32,545 nucleotides of DNA from CAZLBC01 sp964557575 (GCA_964557575.1 CAZLBC010000051.1:1-32545), one strand, 5' to 3'. Shown: positions 8,215 to 16,901, numbered from the stretch's first letter. Notes: generated from the letters alone by a model not told the origin. Numbers and translations: made by a program.

Positions 8215-9612
8215 TTACAGCTTGTCGGCGACGGTATCCCCTCTCTCGGGTGAGCGGATTTTGCGCGTCAGGGTGCCGAGCGATTCATTCTTTAAAACCT
8301 CGATGATGTGAAGGTAGCCGACAAACTTGTCGTTGCGATAGACGATGAATCTCATGCCTTTCCTGACGTCATTATCACTCCCAATATCTATTGTAATGGT
8401 CTTTCCCTGGATGCGGCTGATTGTGCCTTTGATAGTGGTTGAACCTGCCGGTGACGCTACCGGAGGATTCGTTGGCACGGCAGCTACGGAATCCTTATTC
8501 CTTTTGGCCGGGGGTTGAGAACCGATCGTGTATATCTTTTGCCCCGCGGGAAGTTTTGTTTCTTCTATTGCGGTGTCGGCATCGTGACTGATGGTACCCG
8601 GTTTCACTGTTGTTGGTCCGGCCGGTCCCCGTGACGTGCGGCTCGTGTCGCGCGCGGGCCGTTCTTTTTTCAAGCGCGCTATGAGCCTTTTTTGCGTCTC
8701 TGCGATTTCGGACGTTTCCTGCAGTTGGTCGGAGAGTTTCTTTCTCTCACGGGAAAGGGTTTCGATTTTTTTATTCAATGTGTCCCATTTTTCTGAAATG
8801 GTTTTTGTTTTTTCGGGTTCTTCCATCGCCAGCAGCCGGTACCGCAGTTCCAGTCGTTTGTGTTCCCTCTTGAGCTGCGTGTATTTCAGAAGGGTATCCA
8901 TGCGGGGTTGTCCGGCATCGCCCTTTGCCGCGGCTGTTTCCCCGTCCTCATGGGATTCCTCTTTTTCGGCCGGAGGTAGCGTGCTGTGTTTCTCGGCTGT
9001 TTTGGCTATGGTATAACGGCTGCCCGGTTTCAGCCGCGCGATCTGAAGAAGAATTTTGTGTTTGTTGAGTTCTTCTGAAAGTTCGCGGCAGGACTGCCTC
9101 GAGGTTTGGAGGGCACGCTCCAGTCGTTCGCAGCGATCTCTCCGTTCGATCAGTTCCGCGTGCAGTGTGCGGACCTGTTTTTGGAGCCCCGTGATCAGTT
9201 CCGCGTTGTTTTTCGGAAGTGATTTTTCCGCTGTATCTTCAGCGATTTCTGTGGCGGGAGCCGGTTTCGATGATTCGGTTGTCATAGGTCCGGTTGCATG
9301 GTCGTCGTCGGGTTCGGCAGTGTCCCCGCCGGTGGTGTCGTCCCCGGTTTCGTCGGTGCGCGAATGCTTCTTTGTGGCTATATCGGCAAACAGCGGCGTG
9401 TCTTCGGGAATTTCCTCGTCACGGGTATCGGGAGCCGGAGCGGTTTCCGGCTGTCTTGCCGGCTGTCTGCCAGGTCCGCTGAGCGTAACGGCCGGGGCGG
9501 ATTCCGGCTGTTTTTCACGTTCCGGCGGGAGGAGGTTCTGTTCGAACCATTCACAACCGGTGATCAGAATGGCGGTGCAGGCGACCGTCCAGAAGATATA
9601 TTTGCCATGCAT
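8215..9612 (-). CDS. Coiled-coil lipoprotein with a C-terminal FlgT-C-like beta domain
   Basis: A 465-residue lipoprotein. The ATG at 9612 is chosen because GAGGTG lies nine bases ahead; the GTG at 9624 overlaps that ribosome site. The signal MHGKYIFWTVACTAILITG precedes Cys20, with ITG-C as lipobox. Residues about 25-120 are Pro/Thr/Asp/Glu-rich and disordered, about 125-310 are coiled coil (LITGLQKQVRTLHAELIERR; LNKKIETLSRERKKLSDQLQ), then a Thr/Pro-rich linker. The last 70 residues (GTISRIQGKTITIDIGSDND; VRKGMRFIVYRNDKFVGYLH; then a GD near the end) follow the small beta-barrel pattern 'iGs..gv..Gm.f.Vy...' found in FlgT C-termini and many planctomycete coiled-coil proteins. It is likely an envelope scaffold protein; the exact role is unknown. 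Confidence 0.7.
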   Translation of the reverse strand: MHGKYIFWTVACTAILITGCEWFEQNLLPPEREKQPESAPAVTLSGPGRQPARQPETAPAPDTRDEEIPEDTPLFADIATKKHSRTDETGDDTTGGDTAEPDDDHATGPMTTESSKPAPATEIAEDTAEKSLPKNNAELITGLQKQVRTLHAELIERRDRCERLERALQTSRQSCRELSEELNKHKILLQIARLKPGSRYTIAKTAEKHSTLPPAEKEESHEDGETAAAKGDAGQPRMDTLLKYTQLKREHKRLELRYRLLAMEEPEKTKTISEKWDTLNKKIETLSRERKKLSDQLQETSEIAETQKRLIARLKKERPARDTSRTSRGPAGPTTVKPGTISHDADTAIEETKLPAGQKIYTIGSQPPAKRNKDSVAAVPTNPPVASPAGSTTIKGTISRIQGKTITIDIGSDNDVRKGMRFIVYRNDKFVGYLHIIEVLKNESLGTLTRKIRSPERGDTVADKL

Positions 9613-9630
9613 GCGAGACCCCACCTCATT

Positions 9631-9694
9631 GGTAATCGTTACCTTACAAGCGGTTTATCGCCAACAGTGTCCTGTCTCTTCAGTAAAATGTCAA
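9631..9694 (-). promoter_or_regulatory. Candidate promoter and palindrome ahead of the lipoprotein gene
   Basis: On the minus strand a perfect -35 box TTGACA (9694-9689) is followed after 17 bases by GACACT (9671-9666), a weak -10. Between the expected start site and the ribosome site lies the palindrome GGTAA-TCG-TTACC (9631-9643), which could be an operator half-site pair or a small leader hairpin. Confidence 0.35.
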
Positions 9695-9717
9695 GCGGTC
9701 TTGCGTCCTCGTGATCT

Positions 9718-10383
9718 TCAATGATTTACATACGGGGGGAGCGTGCCCTGATTCTTCCACAGACCTCTTTTTTTCTCCCTGGCTGTTTTCATCTCTTCGG
9801 CGAACTCCCGGCGGTAGGTATGGGGGGAACGGGAATCCGCGAAACCGTATCCTTGTTGAATTAATTGGCGGTTCAGCATCGTGCCGTCTTCGGTGTACAC
9901 GTACGCGAGGAGCCTCTTGCTTGAGGTGTTATCCCTGGTTTTCCCTTCGATCAGCTCGAGTGTTACCATTTTTCCGTGCGTTTTGTTTCTGGTGAAATCC
10001 GAAGCCTCGGAGGCGAAGTGTTCGAAGCCGGTTATTACGCCCCGATTGTTGCGGTGGATTTCGGGAGTGTCTACGCCGAGGAGCCTGACCCTCGTTCGGG
10101 AGAATCTGCCGTCGGGTATGTTGATGTCGAATGTGTCACCGTCTATGGAATGAATGACCCGGAATCGCTTGTTGTGGTACTTTTGATAATCCGAAGAAGC
10201 GACATCACCTGAATCCCTTTCCGCATTCTGCTCGTTGTGTGCATCAGGTAATGCGAAAAAGCCGTTTCGGTCCAGTACGCTGACAAGGACGCCAACCGAG
10301 ACAATCAGGATTACCGCGATCGTGCGTCGCCGGAAAGACCGCCTCCGCCACGTACGCCGCCCATGCTTGCCGGAATCGAGCAT
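9718..10383 (-). CDS. Membrane-anchored thermonuclease (staphylococcal nuclease fold)
   Basis: A 221-residue nuclease. An Arg-rich head (residues 9-20) is followed by one hydrophobic helix (TIAVILIVSVGVLVSVL, 21-37), giving an N-in anchor with the enzyme outside the cytoplasm or an uncleaved signal. The SNase domain spans about 72-212. All catalytic positions can be matched: D81-G-D83-T (Ca2+), R100 in RVRLLGVDTPE, D105 and E108, and R157 in KRLLAYVYTEDG. LNRQLIQQGYGFAD and the final REKKRGLW are also typical. It would cleave DNA or RNA 5'-phosphodiester bonds with Ca2+. It lies 32 bases after lysC on the same strand. No clear ribosome site precedes the ATG, so the start may differ slightly. 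Nutrient scavenging of nucleic acids is the usual role of such enzymes. Confidence 0.9.
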   Translation of the reverse strand: MLDSGKHGRRTWRRRSFRRRTIAVILIVSVGVLVSVLDRNGFFALPDAHNEQNAERDSGDVASSDYQKYHNKRFRVIHSIDGDTFDINIPDGRFSRTRVRLLGVDTPEIHRNNRGVITGFEHFASEASDFTRNKTHGKMVTLELIEGKTRDNTSSKRLLAYVYTEDGTMLNRQLIQQGYGFADSRSPHTYRREFAEEMKTAREKKRGLWKNQGTLPPYVNH

Positions 10384-10415
10384 CTGGAATCGGCCCCCGT
10401 CCCGTCTCTGTAAAA

Positions 10416-11654
10416 TCAGGTTTCCGTCTGCTGGCTTTCTTCGCCCAGTTCAAAGGCGTCGTGTACCGCCTTCAGGGCCTTTGTGCCTTCTTCCTGGTTT
10501 ACCATGCAGGATATTTTTATCTCACTGGTGGTTATATTCTGAATATTTATTTCCGCGTTGGCCAGCGATTCGAACATTTTTTCAGCCACCCCCGTATGCA
10601 CCCGCATGCCGACGCCGACGGCACTCACCTTGGCGAGGTGGTCTTCGTAGCGGACATCACACGACAGTTCCCCGGCAATGGTGTCGCATACCTTTCGCGC
10701 TTCGGGGAGTTCCTTCAGATCGCAGGTAAACGATATCATGGCCGTTTGTTCGGCTGAATTCTGTATGATATCGTCGACGACAATCCCGTGTGTCGCCATC
10801 GTATGAAAAATGCGAGCGGCGGTGCCGGGGACATCGGGTACGTTCAGGAAAGATATCCTGGCGAGTTCTTCTTTCAACGCGGTTCCGCTGACGACGATCT
10901 GTTCCATGGATTTTGTTTCGGCCACAATCATGGTTCCTTTGCTGTCATTTAAACTGGATCGTACATGTATGGGGACATTGTATTTCTTCGCGAATTCCAC
11001 CGCACGGTTATGAAGTACGTTCGCGCCCAGCGATGCAAGTTCAAGCATTTCATCATAGCTTACTTCGTCTATTTTGCGGGCGTTGGGGACCATGCGTGGG
11101 TCGGCGGTATAGATGCCGTCTACATCAGTGTAATTTTCGCAGATGTCGGCTTTCAGCGCGGCGGCCAGGGCCACTAAAGTGACATTGCTCCCGCCCCTGC
11201 CGAGTGTCGTAACAGCGCCCGTTTCGGTGATACCCTGGAAGCCGGCGACGATGACCACTTTGCCGGCATCGAGTTCTTCATGGATCTTCTCGGCGGCGAT
11301 GCTTTTAATTCTGGCTTTCGTATGCTTGTTATCGGTTACCATGCCTATCTGTGATGCGGTAAAGCTGATCGCCGGCTGTCCCATTTCCTCGAGAGCCATT
11401 GCCACCAGGCTTATTGATACCTGTTCCCCTGTCGACAGCAGTTGGTCCATCTCCCGTTTCGGCGCCGGCTTTCCCTTCATAACCTGTTCGGCCAGGTCCT
11501 CAAGCTTGTCCGTTGTGTCTGCCATTGCGGAAACGACCATGACCACCTGCCTGCCGGACTGCACGGTGCGTAACGCCCGTTCCGCCGCCGCACGTATTTT
11601 TTCAGCATTCGCCACGCTCGAACCGCCGAATTTCATTACCGTAATGTTATTCAT
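10416..11654 (-). CDS. lysC: Aspartate kinase
   Basis: A 412-residue aspartokinase, the usual length of the monofunctional bacterial type, catalysing ATP-dependent phosphorylation of aspartate at the head of the lysine/threonine/methionine branch. The ATG at 11654 is chosen because the family begins within a few residues of KFGGSSVA; here MNNITVMKFGGSSVA. Other motifs: LLSTGEQVSISLVAMAL, GFQGITETGAVTTLGRGGSN, YTDVDGIYTADPRMVPNA and, in the C-terminal third, paired ACT regulatory domains (VPDVPGTAARIFHTMATHGI and VSAVGVGMRVHTGVAEKMFE). The ACT pair implies feedback control by lysine and/or threonine. It lies 90 bases after the ApgM-like gene and two genes from hom, so the block supports homoserine/threonine synthesis. 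The upstream ribosome site is weak. Confidence 0.97.
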   Translation of the reverse strand: MNNITVMKFGGSSVANAEKIRAAAERALRTVQSGRQVVMVVSAMADTTDKLEDLAEQVMKGKPAPKREMDQLLSTGEQVSISLVAMALEEMGQPAISFTASQIGMVTDNKHTKARIKSIAAEKIHEELDAGKVVIVAGFQGITETGAVTTLGRGGSNVTLVALAAALKADICENYTDVDGIYTADPRMVPNARKIDEVSYDEMLELASLGANVLHNRAVEFAKKYNVPIHVRSSLNDSKGTMIVAETKSMEQIVVSGTALKEELARISFLNVPDVPGTAARIFHTMATHGIVVDDIIQNSAEQTAMISFTCDLKELPEARKVCDTIAGELSCDVRYEDHLAKVSAVGVGMRVHTGVAEKMFESLANAEINIQNITTSEIKISCMVNQEEGTKALKAVHDAFELGEESQQTET

Positions 11655-11744
11655 GACTGTTACAGGTCTCTTCGCGATTATCTGACGGGGTAGAAATAAT
11701 ACCGTCTCTGCGGTTTCTCGCAAGTACGATGACGAAATTTACCC

Positions 11745-12932
11745 CTATCGCACGGTCAGGAAATATTCCATCAGATCGGAACCTCGTGCTATGTGCAGAT
11801 CGCTTTCTCGAGCATCTTCTTCGTTGAATGACCGTGTTGTCATGGATTGTATCCCCTTGCCGGCAATGCAGAAGGGGACGGGATTGCGAGTATGCGTACG
11901 GATGCTGCAGGGCGTCGGATGATCGGGAAGAAGCAATATTCTCCATTCTTCACCTTCCTGTTCAAGGCGATGGACCACCGGAGCCACTATGTGGGTGTCT
12001 ATTTGCTCAAGGGAGAATATTTTGCCCTCGTGGTCGGCATCGTGGCCGGCCTCGTCCGTTCCTTCGATATGCACGAGGACGATGTCATGTTCATCGAGTG
12101 CCGCAACGGCGGCATGGCCCTTGCCGATATAATTCGTTTTCACGTACCCGGTGGCCCCCGCGACCTCGATCACGTCCCAGCCGATGAGTTTTGATAGTCC
12201 CCTTACCAGATCGACGGCGGTAATGGCTGCGCCGGTGTAGCCGAATCGTTCCCGGAAGGAGGGAAAGTCCGGCATCTTCCCCTCGCCCCAGAGCCAGATG
12301 TCCGTGGCCGGATTTTCCCTCAAATCAGTCCTCACCGAATTGATATCGCAATTATCCATGAGTACGTGCGCGCTTTTCATAAGCGCCAGCAGCACTTCCG
12401 ATCCCGTGCCTGCGGGGAGATAACCGGAAATATGTTTGCCGATGATATTGTGGGGAGGGGTTGTGTTGACGTCGAGGTCCCCCGGAATCACGGCGAGGTG
12501 CCGGTATGCCACGCCGGGGTACAGGCGTATATCGGTTTCCGTGAGTGTTTCCGAAAGGGCTTCGATGAATTTTTTCGCTTCCGGCGTCGAGATCTGCCCG
12601 GCGCTGTGATCTTCCATTACCTCATCGATGATGGTAACGATATTGCATCGAAAAACCCACTCATCTTCGCTTACCGATATGTTCCGTGCGACGGCCTCGA
12701 GCGGGGCACGTCCGGTATAGTAGGCTTCAGGTGGGTAGCCGAGCACCGACATGATCGCGATATCGGAACCGGCCGGGCATTCTTCAGGAATATTCAGGGT
12801 GGTCCCGAGCCGCCCGCGTTTGACGATACCGTCAATGTTCGGTATGTTCGCGCACTGCAGGGGGGTTTTCCCGTCGAGTTCGTCAATCGGCTCGTCGGCT
12901 GCTCCGTCGGGGATGATGATCGCATATTTCAT
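11745..12932 (-). CDS. ApgM-type phosphoglycerate mutase family protein, candidate homoserine kinase
   Basis: A 395-residue member of the alkaline-phosphatase-like, cofactor-independent phosphoglycerate mutase (archaeal ApgM) family. MKYAIIIPDGAADEP gives the first metal-binding Asp9; CPAGSDIAIMSVLGYPPEAY contains the nucleophile Ser56; GRAPLEAVA, LVHIEGTDEAGHDADHEGK and LLLPDHPTP supply the remaining metal ligands. GAGGA sits seven bases ahead of the ATG. The gene lies between hom and lysC, separated by 42 and 90 bases. A bacterial branch of this family has been proposed as a non-orthologous homoserine kinase in organisms lacking ThrB, because of this neighbourhood. With no ThrB in the window and a separate glycolytic eno, that role (homoserine to O-phosphohomoserine) is a reasonable inference. 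Plain phosphoglycerate mutase remains possible. Confidence 0.88.
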   Translation of the reverse strand: MKYAIIIPDGAADEPIDELDGKTPLQCANIPNIDGIVKRGRLGTTLNIPEECPAGSDIAIMSVLGYPPEAYYTGRAPLEAVARNISVSEDEWVFRCNIVTIIDEVMEDHSAGQISTPEAKKFIEALSETLTETDIRLYPGVAYRHLAVIPGDLDVNTTPPHNIIGKHISGYLPAGTGSEVLLALMKSAHVLMDNCDINSVRTDLRENPATDIWLWGEGKMPDFPSFRERFGYTGAAITAVDLVRGLSKLIGWDVIEVAGATGYVKTNYIGKGHAAVAALDEHDIVLVHIEGTDEAGHDADHEGKIFSLEQIDTHIVAPVVHRLEQEGEEWRILLLPDHPTPCSIRTHTRNPVPFCIAGKGIQSMTTRSFNEEDARESDLHIARGSDLMEYFLTVR

Positions 12933-12974
12933 GTGCTGTCCTCGTCTGCGCAGTGGACCAAACGCCGATGAATT

Positions 12975-14306
12975 TTACTCGAGATCCTCGGGATATTCTT
13001 CCACCATTTCTATACAGATGGACTTTGAATTTACTTCCTGAAGCGAGTCTATTTCCTTCAGTGCTTCCTGCACGCCTCCTTCAGTTGCGCGGTGTGTGGT
13101 TATGACGACCGGAACGCCGGGTGAATCTTCTTCCGCGGGTTCGTGCTGGAGAACGGAAGAAATACTTATGTCGCGCTTTCCGAGCAATGTGGCTATTCGT
13201 CCGAGAACGCCGGGCTTGTCGTCACAGAGAATGCGCAGGTAGTAGCGGCTCCGGGTATCGTATAACGGGAGTTGTTCCAGTCGCTGCGCGCGATCTGCCC
13301 TCCTGTTGATCACACTGAAGGTCCTGTCCCAGTTGCCCGTGATTATAGACGCGATGTCGGCAATCACGGCGGACGCGGTCGGCGTGCCTCCCGCCCCGCG
13401 CCCGTAATACATCGTATGTCCGGTAATATTTCCGTAGACGCTGACTGCATTGAACGATCCCGATACCCGGGCAAGAGGATGTTCACGGGAGATGAAGGCG
13501 GGACGGACCCGCAGGGAGATTCCGTTTTGCCGTCGTTCCCCGACAGCAAGCAGCTTGATCACGTAGCCCAGGGCATTGCCGAACGCAAGATCGCACGGCT
13601 GGAGGTTGTTTATCCCCGAAACGGGGATGGCGTCGAAATCGATTTCCTGGTCAAATGCCAGCGACGCCATAATGCATAGTTTGTGGGCCGAATCTTTTCC
13701 CGAGACATCGAGTGTCGGATCGGCTTCAGCAAGGCCCATCGTCCGGGCCGTTCCGAGCGCGGTTGCATAGTCACTGCCGTGTTCGCTCATTTCGGTGAGA
13801 ACGAAATTACAGGTTCCGTTCACAATGCCGAAAATCGCGTCTACGCGGTTGGCCCGCAGCCCCTCCGTCAGTGCCCGAATGACGGGGATCCCCCCCCCGC
13901 AACTGGCCTCGAATGCTATGCTCGTTCCCCGGGCGACCGCCGCGGAGAACAGCTCCGCGCCGTGGTGGGCGAGCAGCGCCTTGTTTGCCGTTATTACGTG
14001 TTTACCCGCCGACAGGGCCGTTTCGACTATTTCCCTGGCAGCGGTTGTGCCGCCCACGAGTTCCACGATGACCTGTACCGATTCGTCTTCCATGACTGTA
14101 TGTATATCGTCGCAGAAGACGGACTCGTCGATACCGATGCTTCTGGCATGGGTAAAATCGACATCGACAAGATACTTAAGGTTGGGCACGGATTGGAGCC
14201 TCGCCGAAAGCAGATCGGATTCCTGCGTGAGGATCCGTGCCACGGTTCCGCCTACGGTTCCGCATCCGATTACAGCTATGTCAACGGTGTTTTGGTCCTC
14301 GGCCAT
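12975..14306 (-). CDS. hom: Homoserine dehydrogenase with ACT domain
   Basis: A 443-residue NAD(P)-dependent homoserine dehydrogenase, reducing aspartate semialdehyde to homoserine. The ATG at 14306 (MAEDQNTVDIAVIGCGTVGG) follows GGAGA at about five bases; the open frame continues upstream but without family residues. Motifs: Rossmann G14-C-G16-T-V-G19, IVELVGGTTAARE, HVITANKALLAHHG, FEASCGGGIPVIRALTEG, GIVNGTCNFVLTEM and LAEADPTLDVSGKDSAHK with the catalytic Asp/Lys pair. The last 90 residues are an ACT domain (YYLRILCDDKPGVLGRIATL), as in threonine-inhibited enzymes. It is the first gene of the minus-strand threonine cluster, followed by the ApgM-like gene and lysC. Its start faces a 252-base gap towards the plus-strand genes. 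Confidence 0.97.
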   Translation of the reverse strand: MAEDQNTVDIAVIGCGTVGGTVARILTQESDLLSARLQSVPNLKYLVDVDFTHARSIGIDESVFCDDIHTVMEDESVQVIVELVGGTTAAREIVETALSAGKHVITANKALLAHHGAELFSAAVARGTSIAFEASCGGGIPVIRALTEGLRANRVDAIFGIVNGTCNFVLTEMSEHGSDYATALGTARTMGLAEADPTLDVSGKDSAHKLCIMASLAFDQEIDFDAIPVSGINNLQPCDLAFGNALGYVIKLLAVGERRQNGISLRVRPAFISREHPLARVSGSFNAVSVYGNITGHTMYYGRGAGGTPTASAVIADIASIITGNWDRTFSVINRRADRAQRLEQLPLYDTRSRYYLRILCDDKPGVLGRIATLLGKRDISISSVLQHEPAEEDSPGVPVVITTHRATEGGVQEALKEIDSLQEVNSKSICIEMVEEYPEDLE

Positions 14307-14360
14307 TGCAGTCTCCGATAAGCACCTGTAGTACAGCGATTGCCCGTATCCGTCGGCGGC

Positions 14361-14500
14361 CTGCCTCACCTGTCGTGGTATCGGGCGCGGCAGAGCCGTG
14401 CCGGCAACGGCAGGCCTCGCAGGTGAATGGTAATTTCCTGTCGTGAAAATGCAATGATGATCTGTGTTGTTTATCGCCCGGGGCGGCGATTGTGTATAGT
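14361..14500. promoter_or_regulatory. Divergent intergenic region between hom and the cyclase remnant
   Basis: The gap 14307-14558 is 252 bases. It contains an inverted repeat, TCACCTG (14366-14372) with CAGGTGA (14420-14426), enclosing a smaller pair CGGCA/TGCCG, so a foldback of about 60 bases lies in the hom leader. On the plus strand TTATCG (14471-14476) and TATAGT (14495-14500), 18 bases apart, make a weak promoter for the rightward genes. No leader peptide with a start codon and threonine run was found. Confidence 0.3.
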
Positions 14501-14558
14501 AGTGGCGGGCGTCTGTCTCTTCGGGTACTATGGGCGGAAGAGGAAAGGAGAAGGAGCA

Positions 14559-14807
14559 ATGGCCGGACGGGATATGCCCATGAGGCCCTTGGCCGCTGTT
14601 GTGTTTACCGACATAATGGGCTTCTCTGATTTTACTCAGCAGGATGCGGAAGATGTTATGGGAGACGGTGTGAACATCGCCTCGCGGATCCAGGAGGATG
14701 CCGAGCCCGGGGGGATTTGTATTTCCCGGACGGTGTTCCATAAACCGCGTCTGCGAAATCGCAAAGGTCCCGGAGGCTTTCGACGGGACAGGGGCGATGT
14801 GCGATGA
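14559..14807 (+). pseudogene. Internally deleted remnant of a class III adenylate/guanylate cyclase
   Basis: Only 82 codons, from an ATG at 14559 after AAGGAG. The N-terminal part RPLAAVVFTDIMGFSDFTQQ matches the start of class III cyclase catalytic domains (first metal Asp in FTDIxG). It then jumps in frame to DVMGDGVNIASRIQ and AEPGGICISRTVF, a block that normally lies roughly 90 residues further on. The segment with the second metal Asp and the IGIHxGDV strand is missing, and the usual tail is replaced by 25 unrelated basic residues. It cannot make cyclic nucleotides. Its TGA overlaps the ATG of the next gene (ATGA), so it may still be translated and coupled. It could be a decaying gene or a retained small peptide. 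Confidence 0.7.
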
Positions 14808-16900
14808 ATTTTCTCTTCGGGCCGCTTCTCTGGGCGTCCGCGGCCGGGATGGCGCCTGTCATAATCCACATGATTATGAGGACTCGGCCCAAGACAATCT
14901 CCCTGCCGACAATGCGTTTTGTCCGGCGGACCCACCATGCTTCGATTTCAAAGAGAAGGATTAAGCACTATATACTTTTGGCCATGAGAATTGCGGCACT
15001 GCTCCTGCTGGTGTTTTTTTTCTCCCGTCCGTATTTCGGATCCGATGCCGGTGCATCGGCCGATGCCGGACCGCGGACTGTTGTTGTCGTTGTCGATAAT
15101 ACGGCTTCGATGGGGTGTTCAGTTCGCGGGCGGACGTTTGCCGAGAGAGGCCGCGCTATTGCCGAAACATATATCCGGAGGATGCCCGACGGTTCGCGAG
15201 TGGCCGTTTTCGACACCTGCGGTCTTTTCGATACCGGTTTTCTGCCGGATCCCTCGCGTGCGGCGGATGCCATTGGAAACGTCCCGGTTACCTACGGCGA
15301 CACGCCGTTGCCGGCGGGCATCAGGCGGGCCCTGCGCCTCATTTCAAGAGCGGGTCTTGAACGGGGCGGTGAAATACTGGTGATTACCGATATGACCGCA
15401 CATTCCTGGCGAGGGATGGGCCGGTTTGAAATACCTGAAGGCCTCCGCTGCAGTATCATAGATGCTTCGACCCCGGATACGGCGAACGTTTCGGTTCGCC
15501 GGGTAGTCCCTGATGCGCATGTCATTCCCGCGGGAGGGAAATGCGGGGTAACGGTCGAGCTCCACAGTGATATCATCACGGGAAAGCTGCCGCTCATTAT
15601 CCGCGGTGTGGGGCATCCGGAGGAACGCCGCATCGTACCGGTCAGCAGCGGTCAGGTTACCGCGATCGAAGCGTTGCTTTCCGCCGGGGAAATCGGTTTT
15701 TTCAGTGGTTCCGTTCGTATTGCCGGCAACGACCAGTTTCCCGTGGACAACGTTCGGTACTTCACGATACGCGTCGACAAACCTCCGGAAGTTCTGATGG
15801 TTGCACCGGTGGGAGAGGGCACGGAAAACGGTTTTATTATGAGTTGCCTGATCGAGGCTTCTTCTGCGGACGGTGCGCCTCGCCTCAGGCTCGATAGGGT
15901 GATTCCTTCAGGATTAAGTGAGAAAGAGATCTTTCGAGCGGACATGATTGTGCTTGCCGGCGGTACCGTGCACGACAGCCAGTGGGAAACCCTCGAACAG
16001 TACGTAACCGGTGGCGGCAGGCTGTGGGTCACGGCGGGCCCCTTGCTGCCCGCCGCCTCACTGAACACATCACCGGCGCAGCGTGTTCTGCCGGCTGTGT
16101 TCAAAGGGCCCATCCGGTTGGAGCGTCCCGCTGCTCTCCGGATGCCTCCCAGAGAGAGCGTTTTTTACGAACCCTTTGCATCGGGCGATAATCCTCCCCT
16201 CGAAGATGTGGCGTGTTATCAGCGATTTGACGTATCCTCCCTTTCTTCCAACACGGTCGTTCACCTGGCATTTGCCGACGGCGTCCCCGCTGTCGTGTCC
16301 CGCAGTATCGGTGACGGCAGGGTTCTGTTCTGGAATTTTTCGCCTGTCCGCGAATGGTCTAACCTTGCTCGCCTCGGGGGACAACTGGTCATTGTGACCG
16401 ACTGTTCTCGCCGAATGCTTCTGGCCAAAAGCGGCAGGTCGCGCATGTTCACCTGGGGTCAGGAAGTATCTGTTCCGGTTCCTGTCCGGGGCTCTTACAG
16501 TTCCGTGTCGATTACCGGTCCGGGAGGCACGGTTCAAAGCAGGGAATTATTTCTCAACCAGGAGACGGTCAGCCTCGTTCCGCGGGAACTCGGCAGTTAC
16601 CGGCTCGCGTTCAGGGGCGGCAGTGGAGATGCGTTCGAGGCCTTCTCCGTCAATGTGCCTGTCTCCGAAAGCCGTCTCGAGCGTGTTGACCAAACAGCAG
16701 TGGTCTCTTCATTCCCCGCCGGTTCCTGCCGCATCCTGTCTTCCGCACGGCAACTGGAAGATGACAGTGATAGAGACGGTGCCGGCATTATTTCACTGGT
16801 CCCGATCTGTTTTGTGGCCTTGTTGGTGTTTATGGCTGCGGAGTCGTTTTTTGCCAACCGGTTTTACCGGAAATCCTCTTCAGCAGAAATCGTGCCATAA
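14804..16900 (+). CDS. BatA-domain and von Willebrand factor A membrane protein
   Basis: A 698-residue membrane protein. Residues 1-77 are a BatA (aerotolerance regulator N-terminal) domain: FLFGPLLWASAAGMAPVIIH, then TISLPTMRFVRR, then a second helix ILLAMRIAALLLLVFFFSRP. A VWA domain follows (about 88-200): VVVVVDNTASMGCS has the metal-site DxTxS variant of DxSxS, and EILVITDMTAHSWRG closes it. The middle is beta-rich, then a glutamine-amidotransferase-like fold (ADMIVLAGGTVHDSQWETLE; YVTGGGRLWVTAGP). A C-terminal membrane helix (IISLVPICFVALLVFMAAES) and a short tail end it. This layout is typical of planctomycete and verrucomicrobial BatA-like proteins, of unproven envelope or stress function. 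No MoxR ATPase or other bat gene is adjacent. An AGGGG lies ahead of the ATG, which overlaps the cyclase remnant by four bases. Confidence 0.85.
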   Translation: MNFLFGPLLWASAAGMAPVIIHMIMRTRPKTISLPTMRFVRRTHHASISKRRIKHYILLAMRIAALLLLVFFFSRPYFGSDAGASADAGPRTVVVVVDNTASMGCSVRGRTFAERGRAIAETYIRRMPDGSRVAVFDTCGLFDTGFLPDPSRAADAIGNVPVTYGDTPLPAGIRRALRLISRAGLERGGEILVITDMTAHSWRGMGRFEIPEGLRCSIIDASTPDTANVSVRRVVPDAHVIPAGGKCGVTVELHSDIITGKLPLIIRGVGHPEERRIVPVSSGQVTAIEALLSAGEIGFFSGSVRIAGNDQFPVDNVRYFTIRVDKPPEVLMVAPVGEGTENGFIMSCLIEASSADGAPRLRLDRVIPSGLSEKEIFRADMIVLAGGTVHDSQWETLEQYVTGGGRLWVTAGPLLPAASLNTSPAQRVLPAVFKGPIRLERPAALRMPPRESVFYEPFASGDNPPLEDVACYQRFDVSSLSSNTVVHLAFADGVPAVVSRSIGDGRVLFWNFSPVREWSNLARLGGQLVIVTDCSRRMLLAKSGRSRMFTWGQEVSVPVPVRGSYSSVSITGPGGTVQSRELFLNQETVSLVPRELGSYRLAFRGGSGDAFEAFSVNVPVSESRLERVDQTAVVSSFPAGSCRILSSARQLEDDSDRDGAGIISLVPICFVALLVFMAAESFFANRFYRKSSSAEIVP

Positions 16901-16901
16901 A

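Noticed and set aside
14361..14426. Threonine-attenuator leader for hom (three successive Thr codons ACC ACG ACA in a foldback)
   Set aside because: The frame with these codons runs on without a short leader-peptide stop and has no suitable start. Three Thr codons are too few without an attenuator terminator.
14307..14741. Upstream extension of homoserine dehydrogenase by 145 codons
   Set aside because: The extension has no family sequence, and a good ribosome site precedes the ATG at 14306.
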